Assembly: GCA_022497145.1 (NCBI GenBank)
Contig: MU385870.1
Span: 380,629 to 444,628, forward strand
Source of the DNA: Rostrohypoxylon terebratum
Taxonomy: Eukaryota > Ascomycota > Sordariomycetes > Xylariales > Hypoxylaceae
Direction of reading: 5' to 3'
Length of the DNA: 64,000 nucleotides
The position numbers were made by a program, and so were the translations under genes. Positions 11,509 through 22,669 of this stretch are shown here, in pieces. Position 1 is the stretch's first letter. Each line of letters opens with the position of its first letter. The notes under the pieces are model-generated. The model was not told the DNA's origin and did not search any database. It saw only the letters and a list, made by a program, of their open reading frames with translations.

Positions 11509-12527
11509 TTAAGAAAATAACTCTTGCCACTCGGCTTCGATGATCCATCGAATAGCACCATCAGGCTTGCGTGCTCCGATGTATTTGAAACGAGCGTCGG
11601 CTTTGTGGAACAGTTTGGGCCATTCATAGCATTCGCGCTGCTGCGCGTTCAACAGCTGCAGCATGCCAATATCATTATTGCTAAATTCTCTTTAGTCTGG
11701 GGAATGAAGATGATATAGACATTAACTTACATGAATCTTCTAGCTTCAGCCGTCTCCAGGCTCTCGAAATCGGGCAGGATGCGCTCGTGTATAATAATCC
11801 GGGCCCCTGGACGGAGCATAGGTATCAAGTTTTGAAGGATCTTGACGCAATACTTGTCCGCCCAGTTGTGAAAGATGGACCTGAAGAAATATACGTCTGC
11901 GGTGACGGACTGGGAAGTGAAGAAATCACTAGAAACCACCTGTGAGTATCAGCCCGAGTAATTTTCATACTAGGTAGATAGTAGATGATATAGGTTCACC
12001 TACTATACCATAAAAGTGACTCTATCTTTCAACTCATTCGACAATCGAGCGGCGCCTTCTGCCACTGTTTCCGCAAGATCCTGGACGAAACAATGGATAT
12101 GCGGGAATCGCTCTGCAATGCCGATAGCAACGCTACCATGTGAACCCGGTGAACCTCCGATATCGACCATGCTCGCTTTTTGTTCCCAAGGATAGTGGTC
12201 GAAGATCCCGTCGGCTGCCTTGTCAGGATCTCATACATGCTTTTGTTACTGTTGTTGGCGAGTGAGAAGCCCTGATACGTCAGTGATGGTTTGGTGAGTT
12301 GACATTCTCATCACCTACTGTTTGATTGCTCTCTTCCGAATTGGGCCACCGCTCTAGAGCCTCGCCGTTTTGATCCATTCGGCACCATCGGGTATAGGTA
12401 CAGAGAGATACGCGCTCTCGTCTAGTGATGGCGTTGGTAACTCATTATTCATGAGAAATCCATTGACCACTGTTGTCTCCTTCGCGATCAATTTTGAGAG
12501 TTCCACGATTCTATGAGTGGCAGCCAT
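11509..12527 (-). pseudogene. Decayed fungal O-methyltransferase
   Basis: Minus strand, homologous to SAM-dependent plant/fungal-type O-methyltransferases. The N-terminus from the ATG at 12525-12527 reads in frame through RIVELSKLIAKET to EWIKTARL, then hits TAG. Immediately after, in another frame, comes LERWPNSEESNQT. Intact proteins have over a hundred residues between these points, so a large out-of-frame deletion has occurred near 12355-12366. A second out-of-frame deletion near 12215-12222 joins MYEILTRQ to AADGIFDHYPWE. The SAM-binding motif DIGGSPGSHGSVAIG carries an imperfect 9-bp tandem duplication (about 12141-12158). Three introns keep good splice sites: 12272-12318, 11940-12008 and 11681-11730. 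The C-terminal part, including the catalytic-base region FHNWADKY and the tail NDIGMLQLLNAQQRE, is still readable to the TAA at 11509-11511. A functional product is unlikely. Confidence 0.85.
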
Positions 12528-15500
12528 GACTGATTACAAGATCCCTGGCACAAAAGAGTCTTGGTAGTGCTTGAAAATAATCGAAAAATAATTTTCCAAG
12601 GTTCCTACGTGTTGAAGACACAGAGAATGTGCGGTATAAGACATTGTTGGCTGTTGGATCGCACCCGCAAACCAACCAACAACTTTGAATCTGTACATCC
12701 ATGGTAGCCAGCCCGTATTCCAGTTCTCCGCATCAAAACATCTCTTACCGAATTCAACTAGTGTGAGAGAAAGTCTATCTAGATTTTGGTTACTATATTG
12801 GTGGTAGAGGTTTTTGACAATAGAAGGTAAGGTTATTGTTATTATCCTAAAGAGCTGTTGAACAAGGGCTACTACGGATGTAAATTTGCAGTGTGTTTTC
12901 GCTATACTATTTACAGTGGGCTTGAGGTGTGGCGTTTTTGGCGCTTGATGCTGTGCACAATTAGGGGGCTCAAATTCTAGCTGTGCTTACATAATGAGCG
13001 AGCTTAAAGCGGCGTGCATGTGGCTCAAGTCTTCATCGAGTACTGCTGTACCTCGGGCCATAGGAGTAGGTACCACCTCGGGCTATAGTACTATACTATG
13101 TAGTATGTACCCATGTACAATACTATTTATGGGGATACTTGTTCGGTGAGAGTCGCGGTTCCTGGAGTTGTCTTGGTTTGGTTCCTCCCCACTACGTTAC
13201 CTACCGGCTGGGATACCGGTTAGCAACATGCTTGCGCTTCGTCGTCGTCATCGTCATCGAGAGAGAGAAGGCGGAAGAAGATGCGAAAGAAGATGCGAAA
13301 GAATACTACCTTTCTCCAGTGCCGGGACACACACACACACAAACCCGTCATCTAGTAGTACTTACGTCTTATGTTACGTACCGTAAGCCAGTCGTTTCCC
13401 TCTCTCACTTTCCCTTTCCCAAGATTTCGAGGGTGAGATTTCCGCCGCCCTTCTCGCTAACGAGAACGGCAGATGACGCTTGTCGCATCCCTAGTATCGA
13501 AAAAGGAATCTACCTAAAATAAAGAAAAAGAAAAGAATAGAAAAAGTGTACCTAACCTAGCAGGTAACCAATTCGAACGAAGATGATATGTGTTCGTAAG
13601 AGGAAAATGGCCGATTCGGGTTCGAAGGAATCACACCCAGCACCCGAAAGAGGTCTTGATCTGCGAGAAGAAAAAAAACAAGCGCCTCTCTTCCAAGTTC
13701 CGGCGTGCCTAGTACCCTGTGTCGTCATGGGTTTGAAGAGTACATAGTAAGGTGCGAGCCGCTACTGCGAGTCATCATGCATCGCTCGTGCGATTGGCAT
13801 GCAACTCGCAGCGGCTATACAGACTCCAGAGTAGATAAATACCTGGGAAGGAGGCGGACGCGCACGCGCCCGTGATCTATGTTTGTATGCATGTAGGTCT
13901 AGGCAAGTAAACAAACAAATATGCAACGCTACGCAGGTTACGCAGGTTGAGCAGGTCGGTTCGAAAAAAGATGAGCCTTGTCGCATGATTTGGAATAACA
14001 AGAACAGAGTCGCGTCCGCGTTCCTCTCGGAAAATCATCCCAACCCATCTCCATGATGTAGGTACCCGGATGCAGCTAAATAGCATCTGACGGGGTAGCA
14101 GGAGGTCTGGGAGAACAAGGTAGGGCTGGCAGGCTATGGAATCCTTCCCCTTTTCGAGGGGAAGGGATCCGTCTTAATAGTACTACATCCCATCATATCT
14201 CGATGCGGACGTGCATGGAGGATTACCTCGGCATAGACAAATGCTGTGCCTTTTCTCTTCTCTCAACTGAAGCTGATCCATCCCTAATGGGCAAAGGGCT
14301 GACAGCTTGGGAGGTAACCCGTGAAGGAAGCGAAATCAAAGGAGAAACAGAAACAAAATCTGCAGGGTTAATGGCGATGCTTGTTTCCAAATGCCGTCGA
14401 TATCAGGTCGCGGAACTGGATGGTGTCAGGTCGAAATGCGAAATGGTGCTGATATAAGCTGAAGCCTTCGAGAACACTTAGCTTACGAATCCACGGATGG
14501 TAGAATGGCAAACAACACATTGCCCACAATACAATTGCCGTCTTGGCCTCATCCCAATCTGAAGCCTTGTAGACTTTTCTGGCTTTTTAGTTCTCATCTC
14601 ATAAGTCCAGACGAATGCAGAGTTTGACGGCAGCAATTGCAACATAGGGGCTATTTCGTCCACGCGACATCCTCTACTCCTTAGTGCTTTCTATCAGGTC
14701 ATATAACTCGTATATCCATAAACTAAGTTAGGTAGGTATCTATGATCCTGCTAATAATAGCAAGATTTAGAACATTTACCTAGATACGCGACGCAGCAAA
14801 TGCTAGTTCAGTAGCAATACTGCGAAACGAGGAAAACATCTCTCCATAGCAGGTACTAGGTAAGCATCTAAAATCCTGAAGTCAGCATGTTTATTCTATT
14901 CTCGGAAACCAATCCACGACACTTACGTGCGTCGTTCGTCAATGCATGTCCGTTTTGGGATTTATGATATGAGAGATGACGATGGATGAGGTGAGATCGA
15001 GAAAGAAACACAAATGGGAAGAAGGGGGAGAGACAGACGCAACCTCAGATCTGTTACCCCCCTTTTCTCTCTCTCTTACACACCCCCCTTAAAAAAAGAG
15101 CACGAACTCCTCATCTCTCCCCCACGGGGGAAGGCAGATGAGAGGTGGTTACATGGCGCAATATCGGTCGGATGTTGTTGCATCGCTTCATGGGATAAGC
15201 GGTTGGAGCGCCTGTGGACGCGAATCACCAAATGCCGTCAGACTGGATTAGCCGTCTGGCGCGCGGGTATCTTTGCATCTTTCTTTCTTTCCGCTTCACT
15301 TGATTTGGCTTTACTTTCCGTTCCCCCCTTTTTTTCTCGCGTGTCGTATCCTCACGTCCGCGGACGGTAGCCGGAAGTAAGTACCTAAGTAAGCAATATG
15401 TATGCGGGTTTTTTTGTGTAAACCGTACACACGACCCAAGTACCTATCGTGCATGGAAGTCCGGATATTGCTACGTATCTGGGCGCAAGGTGACACGTGT

Positions 15501-16908
15501 GGCTGGCAGTCGTGTCGCCGCCACGACTCGGACAAGAACGCCATTCTCTTGGCCCTCATCAATCACTCCATCGTGTCCCTTCTCCTTTTCTATGCGATAA
15601 TCGTCGAATGTGCAACTCTTAGCGAGCAAAACACCTTATCCCGTACAGCCCTCTTTCTCTCCTTCCCTCACACACGCGCATCTCTGTTGTGCGACCGTAC
15701 CAAAGAACCTATAACCTATATTAAGCAACCTTGGAACCGACCAATCTTCCCGACGGTCTGCGCGCTGTCGTGCCTAATCAGTCCAGGTTTCTCCAGCCCT
15801 TCCCCGTGTTACCCAACCAAGATCAGTCGACAAATCATTAATTCTCCGATAATTGTCAACCCTGGTTGGCCAATCGTCACGCCGGTGTAATATATCGTAG
15901 ATGTACAAATAACAATACGAACCTCCTCGGCGTCGGAACAAGAACCCAAGTAATGTATTAGGATACGCGAGAAACTATCCGCTTCTGGCCTTTCTGCTTC
16001 TGCTACGTATTACATGAGGCTCTCAGCAAGCCATGTCTTTCCATGTACGAAAAGAGCTTGGTTTAATTTAGTTTTCTTTTTCTTTTCTTTTCTCTCTCTC
16101 TCTCTCTTTTTTTTGTTTTTTGGCGAAGGACCAGAGCCCGTTTTCGAGAGCAGTCGGAAAACGGTGAGTAAGAGTTTCGGTTCGTGATCGGAATGATCAT
16201 TATCATCTCTCTGAATTCGCCTGTAACCATGACTATAGCTACTAGGTGTACCTGGGTCGGTTATATATTATACACACCGTGACTAAACTGCTAGTCTTCC
16301 AGTCCCCTGATTTGAAAGACGCCTACCCCCTTTTTCACATGGTATCTATAATAATGTACAGGTTTAAAATGCGAATGTCCCAGACTAATAAATAAACTGG
16401 AAAAAAAAAGTCCGGTACCCAGAAACTCCAGGTCCTCTTTTCCTTGACCCTTAAATTCTCCACACCGTAGAATGCTTTTAAACCGTCGTTGTGTCCCCGA
16501 GTATGCAGATGGATGATTTAATACAGTTGTAATGCGAGCTAGTAGTTACAGTGAATTCCAGATGATCGTCGTAGTCGAACCACCTCACCCTAGACTGCGT
16601 TCTTGACAGTGTTTTGAGATGTGGCGTGGTGCATTTGTAAATTTGTAGTCGCTTGCTTGCTGCGTCCAGCCGAGGTCTCGATGGTCAAGTATTTGGGTGA
16701 AAAGACACCATCTTCGATAGTTCGTTCAATAATCGCGTGCTAAGAATGCCGGGATAATCTAAGCAAGATTAGATTTCCTATTCCGTCTGTCGTAAGTGCT
16801 GGGCTTGCTTCCAGAATTTAGCATGAAATCCCCTTCCTCCCCCAAAAATTCGCCTCAGAGGCTGAAACGCGGTCGGACACCGTTACCCAGCACCGGGAAA
16901 GTGGCATA
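12528..16908. other. Intergenic, no gene seen; simple repeats
   Basis: About 4.4 kb. An (AC)n tract is at 13327-13341 and a CT tract at about 16091-16107 within a T-rich run. One plus-strand frame (15402-15890) is open for 162 codons but has no homology signature and low-complexity flanks, so I do not call it. Confidence 0.5.
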
Positions 16909-18474
16909 CTAATCATTTTCCCGTCCAGGGCCAGGGTGACCCGTGGCTGATCCTACCCCAACTGCACCACTACCACTAACACGCGACCTTTCTTCCGACG
17001 AATTTCGTCGCTCGCTCTCGCCCTGCTGCGCCCTGATTTCCGACGTGTATCGTGGGGACGGCTGATCTGATAGTAACGACGAAACCGAATGGGCACCGCT
17101 CCTAGGTTGCTGCTGCTGCTGGTGGTGTTGCTGTTGTGACGATTCGCCCGCGCCGCCTTCTCTAGGCGGCCCGAGGCCAGGCGAAAGTCCTCCTTGGGGA
17201 CCAAAAGATTCAATTCGACCACGTCCCGCAGATCGGTAGGATGAAATATCACTTCTCTGCCGGGAATGACCTCGTCGTCGACCCGGAGGAGGGTTCGATA
17301 ATGTTGATCCTCCGGGCCCAAAAGGTGGTGATCTGAACCGCGTTTGGCTCGGTGGAGGCGCTGGCTGCTGGGGACCGGTCGCTTTTCGCTTCTTAGGCGA
17401 TTCCCCTAATTATCGAAAGGCAACATTAGCCACGACAAGTTTTTCTTACTTGCTCATTTTAGATTTTGACAAACCAGAAGGCGTTCCTGGCTGATTAGAG
17501 CCCCCATGGGTAGTCGGTGGTTGCCAATGGTGAAAATATATCGATGGTGATTGAGTCTCTTGTTGCTGAGGAACTCCCTGTTGCTGCGCTAACACGTGGG
17601 CCGGGTGAGGAATGCCAGACGGCCCGCCGGGCCCTTCGCTCGTGCTTAATCGAGGCAGAGCAGAGCCTCCTAATGGTCTTCCCACACCTCCACCCATGCT
17701 CAACGTGTGCGCTCTCGGTCTTGGAGAACCGGGCCCTGGATAAGGAACGAAGCTCGCCTGGGTGCCCGTTCCAGATCCTGGTGTTGATGGAACTCCGTAC
17801 TGTTGTCCTCCATACTGTTGAGACTCTCTCCGGGTCTCTGGGGACAAACCTCCTTGGGATGATACAATCTGTGCTGCATGCGCCTGTTGTGGCATTAGAT
17901 ACTGTTGCGCCCACTCGAGAGCCGCTTGCGGAAGTACTCCGCCGCTCATTCCGGCGAACACAACTGGCACCATTGGCGGCGGTATGCCGCGATCCAACGA
18001 CGTTCGGAGCATATCATACTCTAATCTCCTCTGTTCTAGGCGCAACCCCTCTTGCCGCGTCTTCTCTTCTTCCTGCCTTCTTCTCTCTTCTTCAGCCTTA
18101 GCTACCAGCCAGCTCCTCATCGACTCCTCGGAACTCTGGTGCGGCGGAGGCGGCAATGCGCCAAGCGACTGACTATGCGGTGAAGGGACTGGTGCCCCTT
18201 GCGAATGTAAAGGCGGTCCCGGAGCTGGTGGATGAGGAGGACCAGGAGCCGGGGGCGGCGGTGGTTGAGCTAATGTCATGGCTGCCGGGAGAGGCAGACC
18301 ACGATGAGGCGCTGACATGGGCTTGGTAGATGGGCTCTGCTTCTGTGGGAGAGCTAAAAATTGCTTCTGCAAAGGGTCCTGGACACTCAAGGGGGGCGAG
18401 GATCGAGGCGGCGTCGGTAGGTCATGGACAGGCCGATACCCGTGATGAACTGGCTGCTTGGATGTGAGCATCAT
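16909..18474 (-). CDS. Proline/glutamine-rich conserved fungal protein, function unknown
   Basis: Two exons: 18474-17454 and 17405-16909, giving 505 residues. Exon 1 encodes a Pro-rich N-terminus (runs of P, APGPP), then a charged helix (KAEEERRRQEEEKTRQEG and REF-like continuation LEQRRLEYDMLRTSLDRG). It continues with IPPPMVPVVFAGM, a Gln/Gly/Ser-rich region and SIYFHHWQPP near its end. Exon 2 gives PKKRKATGPQQPAPPP, an NLS-like basic patch, then RRRGHSRQRSDISSYRS and a poly-Gln run. The frame of exon 2 is recovered only if the intron (17453-17406, 48 bp) uses a GC donor (GCAAGT); the nearby GTAAGA donor leads to an early stop. The composition suggests a nuclear regulatory or scaffold protein, but that is inference. 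The 3' end is ambiguous (see findings). Confidence 0.7.
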
Positions 18475-20004
18475 CTCGGCAGTAGAGGTGAATAGAAACT
18501 AGAGGGTGATGTGGGGATGCATTGCTAGGGTTAAGAAAAGAAGCAGGCGAGGAGAGTTTGAGGATGTGTACGGAAACGAAGAGGTGGTGAATAACCTTTG
18601 CATAAGAAAGCTGGTGAGGACGGCCAGCTAAGAGAAGGGATAGGATACGATCGGGGCTTATGGAACTTTTGGATCCTTAAGCCCAGCCTCATTTGAAGAT
18701 CGGTGCCAGACACATGGGTAGTACTTTGTAAAGGATGAACTAGGGTGGGAGGGAGTTGTGGTAGTTTGTTGCGTAGTATTTTGGGCGTTGCAACTGGACA
18801 TGCGCCGACACAGCAGCGGTCGAGGAACCCTGGACGTCTGGGAGGATCGGTGCCCAAAGTAGCTCCAAGTCTCGGGAAACACCAAGTGGGAAAGATCTTG
18901 GAACGGGACGATAATGAGAGCCGATAGACAAATTCTACCACTGGACGCCGTTTTAGGCAATGCCCGAAGTGGAAAGTAGACGTCGTCCTCAGTGTGGAGA
19001 AAAAAACGAAGGCCTGGCTTATCTAGAGGTAATATGCGAACGTAGGGACCTGGGGGATTTCATACAAGAACCGTAGACTTGCCTAACCGAATAAGAAGGA
19101 AATGGAAATTGAGCAGAGCACTTAGGCAGCTGGACCGGATGGTTGGAATAGTCTTTAGTAACCGGGTCTGTTTACGCAAGCAGTGATGAAGAATCGTCTG
19201 GATCAGAGGCAACCACTCGCTGTCAAAGTGAGCCGCTGCCTAGGCATGTTAGGTGAAACCGTTGCTAGCAAGAGACCAAGTGATCCAAGTCGCCAGTTCA
19301 AAGAATAGTATAGGGAGCTAAGGCACTGTGAGAGTGAGAGAGAAGAAGAAGCTGCCGAATAGCAAGCTCGAGAGCTATAGAAGTTCAGCTACGAAGTTGT
19401 TAGCTCGAGGTAGAAGTTGGAGGAGTGGCTGAAGAGTTGACAGGTTGATGAGGCGTGCCCGGGGAGAGGAGGAAAAGAGGAGGGGAAGTCTTTTCACGCC
19501 ACTACAATGACGAGGCTGATCAAGCTAGTAAGTATGTACAGATCAGATCAACTTGGCCTGTCCTTGCTCTCCGTTAATTTTTTTTCCAGGGTTGAGAGGC
19601 CCTGTCCCTCACACAATAGGGCAAGGTTGCCAGCCCGACCTTGGACCTTGGGATGGCGTGTTTATAGGGCTAGTGCTGTATCTTTTCGCCGCAGGACCCC
19701 TTTTCTAGTACTTTTTTTTTCGTCGTAGTAGATACATAAATACCTCCTACAGGCTACAGTACTGCATACTAGGTAGTAGGCACCTGGCATGTATTGACAT
19801 AGTAAACGACTGACCTACCCCGTTTCGAACTCGAGTCTCGAAGGAAGCACAGGACCGGGGGTGGAAGACTTGCCATGCAGGGTCGATCCCTCGACGTCAG
19901 AAAAAGAATGTCAAGGAGGATCCAAGAGGGACGAACGAATCAGCAAGTGTGGGGGGTGTGGAAAGTATTAGCAAAGCGGCTACCTAGTACCTTAGCACCG
20001 TTTA

Positions 20005-20023
20005 GCTTGCTTGCTTGCTTGCT
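20005..20023. repeat. (GCTT)n microsatellite
   Basis: Nearly five tandem copies of GCTT. Confidence 0.8.
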
Positions 20024-20410
20024 AGACTAAGGAAGTAGGTAGGTAATGTAGCCCTGGAGGTGATGTAGGTAGAGGTGAATGGCGAGAGTTGAGTGGTGAA
20101 TACAGGTGGATGGATTGAAGAAGTGGAGTCTGGTAGAAAGACTGCACGGCGCATATGTGGGCAGATGGGACGAAAACTAATGAATAGACGCTTTTCTGTT
20201 GTAAGACGTGTCAAGAGTTCGACATTATGGGACAATGGGATTGTGGGATAGGACGGTGCAGGGAGAATTCTCGCGAAGAGATCTAGAATCCAGCCTCTCT
20301 CTTTCTTCCTCTGTTCTTCTCTCTGTCTATCTGCCTCTCTCTTTCTCTCTCTCTTCGTAGCGCTCTATTGGTTGTATTTTCGTATGGGAATATGGATGTT
20401 TGTACGTATA

Positions 20411-20467
20411 GGTGTAGGTGTAGGTGTAGGTGTAGGTGTAGGTGTAAGTGGTAAGTGGTAAGTGGTA
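20411..20467. repeat. Hexamer then heptamer tandem array
   Basis: Six exact copies of GGTGTA (20411-20446) run directly into three exact copies of AGTGGTA (20447-20467). Confidence 0.9.
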
Positions 20468-21454
20468 TGGAAGTTGGTATTAAGTGGGAAGAGTTTATGT
20501 ATTACCAGGTTGGTGGTAGAGTTTGGTAAGTATAACCCAAATACACAATACACAATACTTGACACAACGCTCTATTAGTACCCTAATACCTACGTACCTA
20601 GTAGATGGATATAGGCAATACTGGCAAGTACGCAGCGCACGAAGTTAGTTCCAGATCTGAGTATATCCATGTTATGTATGTATTTTTTATGTTATAGGAT
20701 ACATGGGTTATCGTGTAAGTGTGTATGCGAAGCAATGTACACAGGTGAGAGTTATGTATAGACGTTATGTATATGTGTATATGTTAATAGTGGTTCAAGG
20801 TTAGGGAATTCGGCAGAGACCGTTGGTAAGTGGTAAGTGCGAACCTTGAAATTAATATGGCCCATAGGTCAAAAGGGGTAAGTACAGTGCAGAATGTACT
20901 TGCTCAGCCAGCGTTCTATACCGGGCTTGGGGAAAAGAGCGTCAGCAGCTGAAAAGTGGGCCATCTCGCGCTCGAGGGTATTGTGGATACTGGATAAGTA
21001 CTTGGTTACTAGAATATCTATTTGTATGTACCTACCTACCTACCTACCTGCCTAGGCCCTACATACAGGATACCTCTGATAGAAAATAACCTCGAATCAT
21101 TGGCTACTCGATGGGCTGAGCAGCACTACGCCCACCTACATACATACTTGCATACATATGTACCATACCATATGTACTTTCTATACCTAGTAAGTATGTA
21201 GGAGGCCGCCTTAGACAAGACCCAACTCGAGTCATGCCGCGAGAAGGGATGAGAAGGAGTGTACAAATAACTGATCCCCCTCTAGGTAGTGTCCCGTATC
21301 CCCCTAGTCGATAGAGCCCGTAACCCAGGTAAACTCGTTGTTTGTGAGGGTGGGTGCGTGTACATATGTCATATGTAGGTAACATGCCTACCTGTATGGC
21401 TGTACGAAGCAGATATCTTCTATTATCTATTACATGCCTCGACTCAGGAAGCTC

Positions 21455-21484
21455 TCCCACTCCCACTCCCACTCCCACTCCCAC
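21455..21484. repeat. (TCCCAC)5 minisatellite
   Basis: Five exact copies of TCCCAC. The unit is close to the reverse complement of the GGTGTA-type repeat at 20.4 kb but differs at two of six bases. Confidence 0.9.
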
Positions 21485-22637
21485 TCTTAACCTCCGCCCC
21501 AGCTCGTGTACCCCAGCTACTTACATATGTGCCGTATGTATGTCGTATGTACAAGACCGAGAGAAACTAGAAACTTGCCAGGTCGGGACGTAAGACTTAA
21601 GTACTCCATACCGTGCGCGACTGTACGGAATCGACGCCGGTTCTTCCAGTCTAGCGTATGCAGCAGGCATGTAGGCATGTCTGTGTAGTCTGCATGGAAG
21701 AGTGCACTCGACAAAAAGAACCAAGCTTGATGTGGATGAGCAGGTATGCAACGAGTTTCAATTCATCTCGTTGTATCAGAGTAAGATATACGGTAGATAC
21801 CTAACTATGGGGATTGAGACTCTTGTGCAATGTAACCTCCCATAACCTGGGTCTGGTATAGTCTAATTTCCTATTTTCCTACTTGTATACTGCACACATA
21901 CTACTAGGTAGTATATACAGTATATACTAGTACTAGCAGCTTGTAATAAAGCTTTTTCATAAAATATCAAAGCATCATACATACCTCCTACGACGTACAT
22001 AGCTGACATGCGTCCTTGCGCGGTTCGAGCAAAAGCAAAGCATGCACGATGGCGGGGTCCTGCTATTATTCCTCAAAACAAGGGGCTGCCCATCCTGTAA
22101 CCAACCTGTAAGATTCCAACGGCAACGGTGTAAGCTGTAAGAAGGGTTGTGAATATTCCCGATCTCGCAACAAGTTGATAACGCGCAACGCGCAACGGGA
22201 ACAAACAATCCTGGCATCTTGGCAGCTGACTGCCTCTTTAGAAAGATCAGCGTCACTTGTATACCTAGTACTAAGTCTTAGGGTTTAGTCTACGTTAGGT
22301 AGGTCGAAAAGAGATACAAGAAAATACAGAAAATACAGAAAATACAATAAATATCTTAAGTAGGTAAATAGGATATACGAACAACAGTAATGCAATTGCC
22401 ATATTACATTAGACGGGTAAAGTTCGATTCTGCGGCTGCTGCGGCCGCGTGGCTGCGATGCTTGTCCCTTGCCTAAGGGGAGCCTGAGCCTAAGATATCT
22501 GACCTGACTACATAGTAGAGTGCTAAAAGCTTGTCCCGACAGGAGGGGGGGAAGAGAGGGCGATTTATTTACATACTTAGTAAGAACGCCGTGTCTCGGG
22601 ACCGAAGGTCTTGACCGTGTTATGTTGTTTCGATTAG

Positions 22638-22669
22638 GTATGTATGTATGTATGTATGTATGTATGTAT
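22638..22669. repeat. (GTAT)8 microsatellite
   Basis: Eight exact tandem copies of GTAT. Confidence 0.9.

Noticed and set aside
13612..13636. GGTTCGAA resembling a tRNA T-loop
   Set aside because: The flanking 5-bp stem encloses ten bases instead of seven, and no acceptor or anticodon arm is present.
15402..15890. 162-codon open frame on the plus strand
   Set aside because: No family signature, unusual composition and no gene-like context.
17495..18172. Open frames overlapping the proline-rich gene in other frames and strands
   Set aside because: They are shadows of GC-rich coding sequence with no independent signals.
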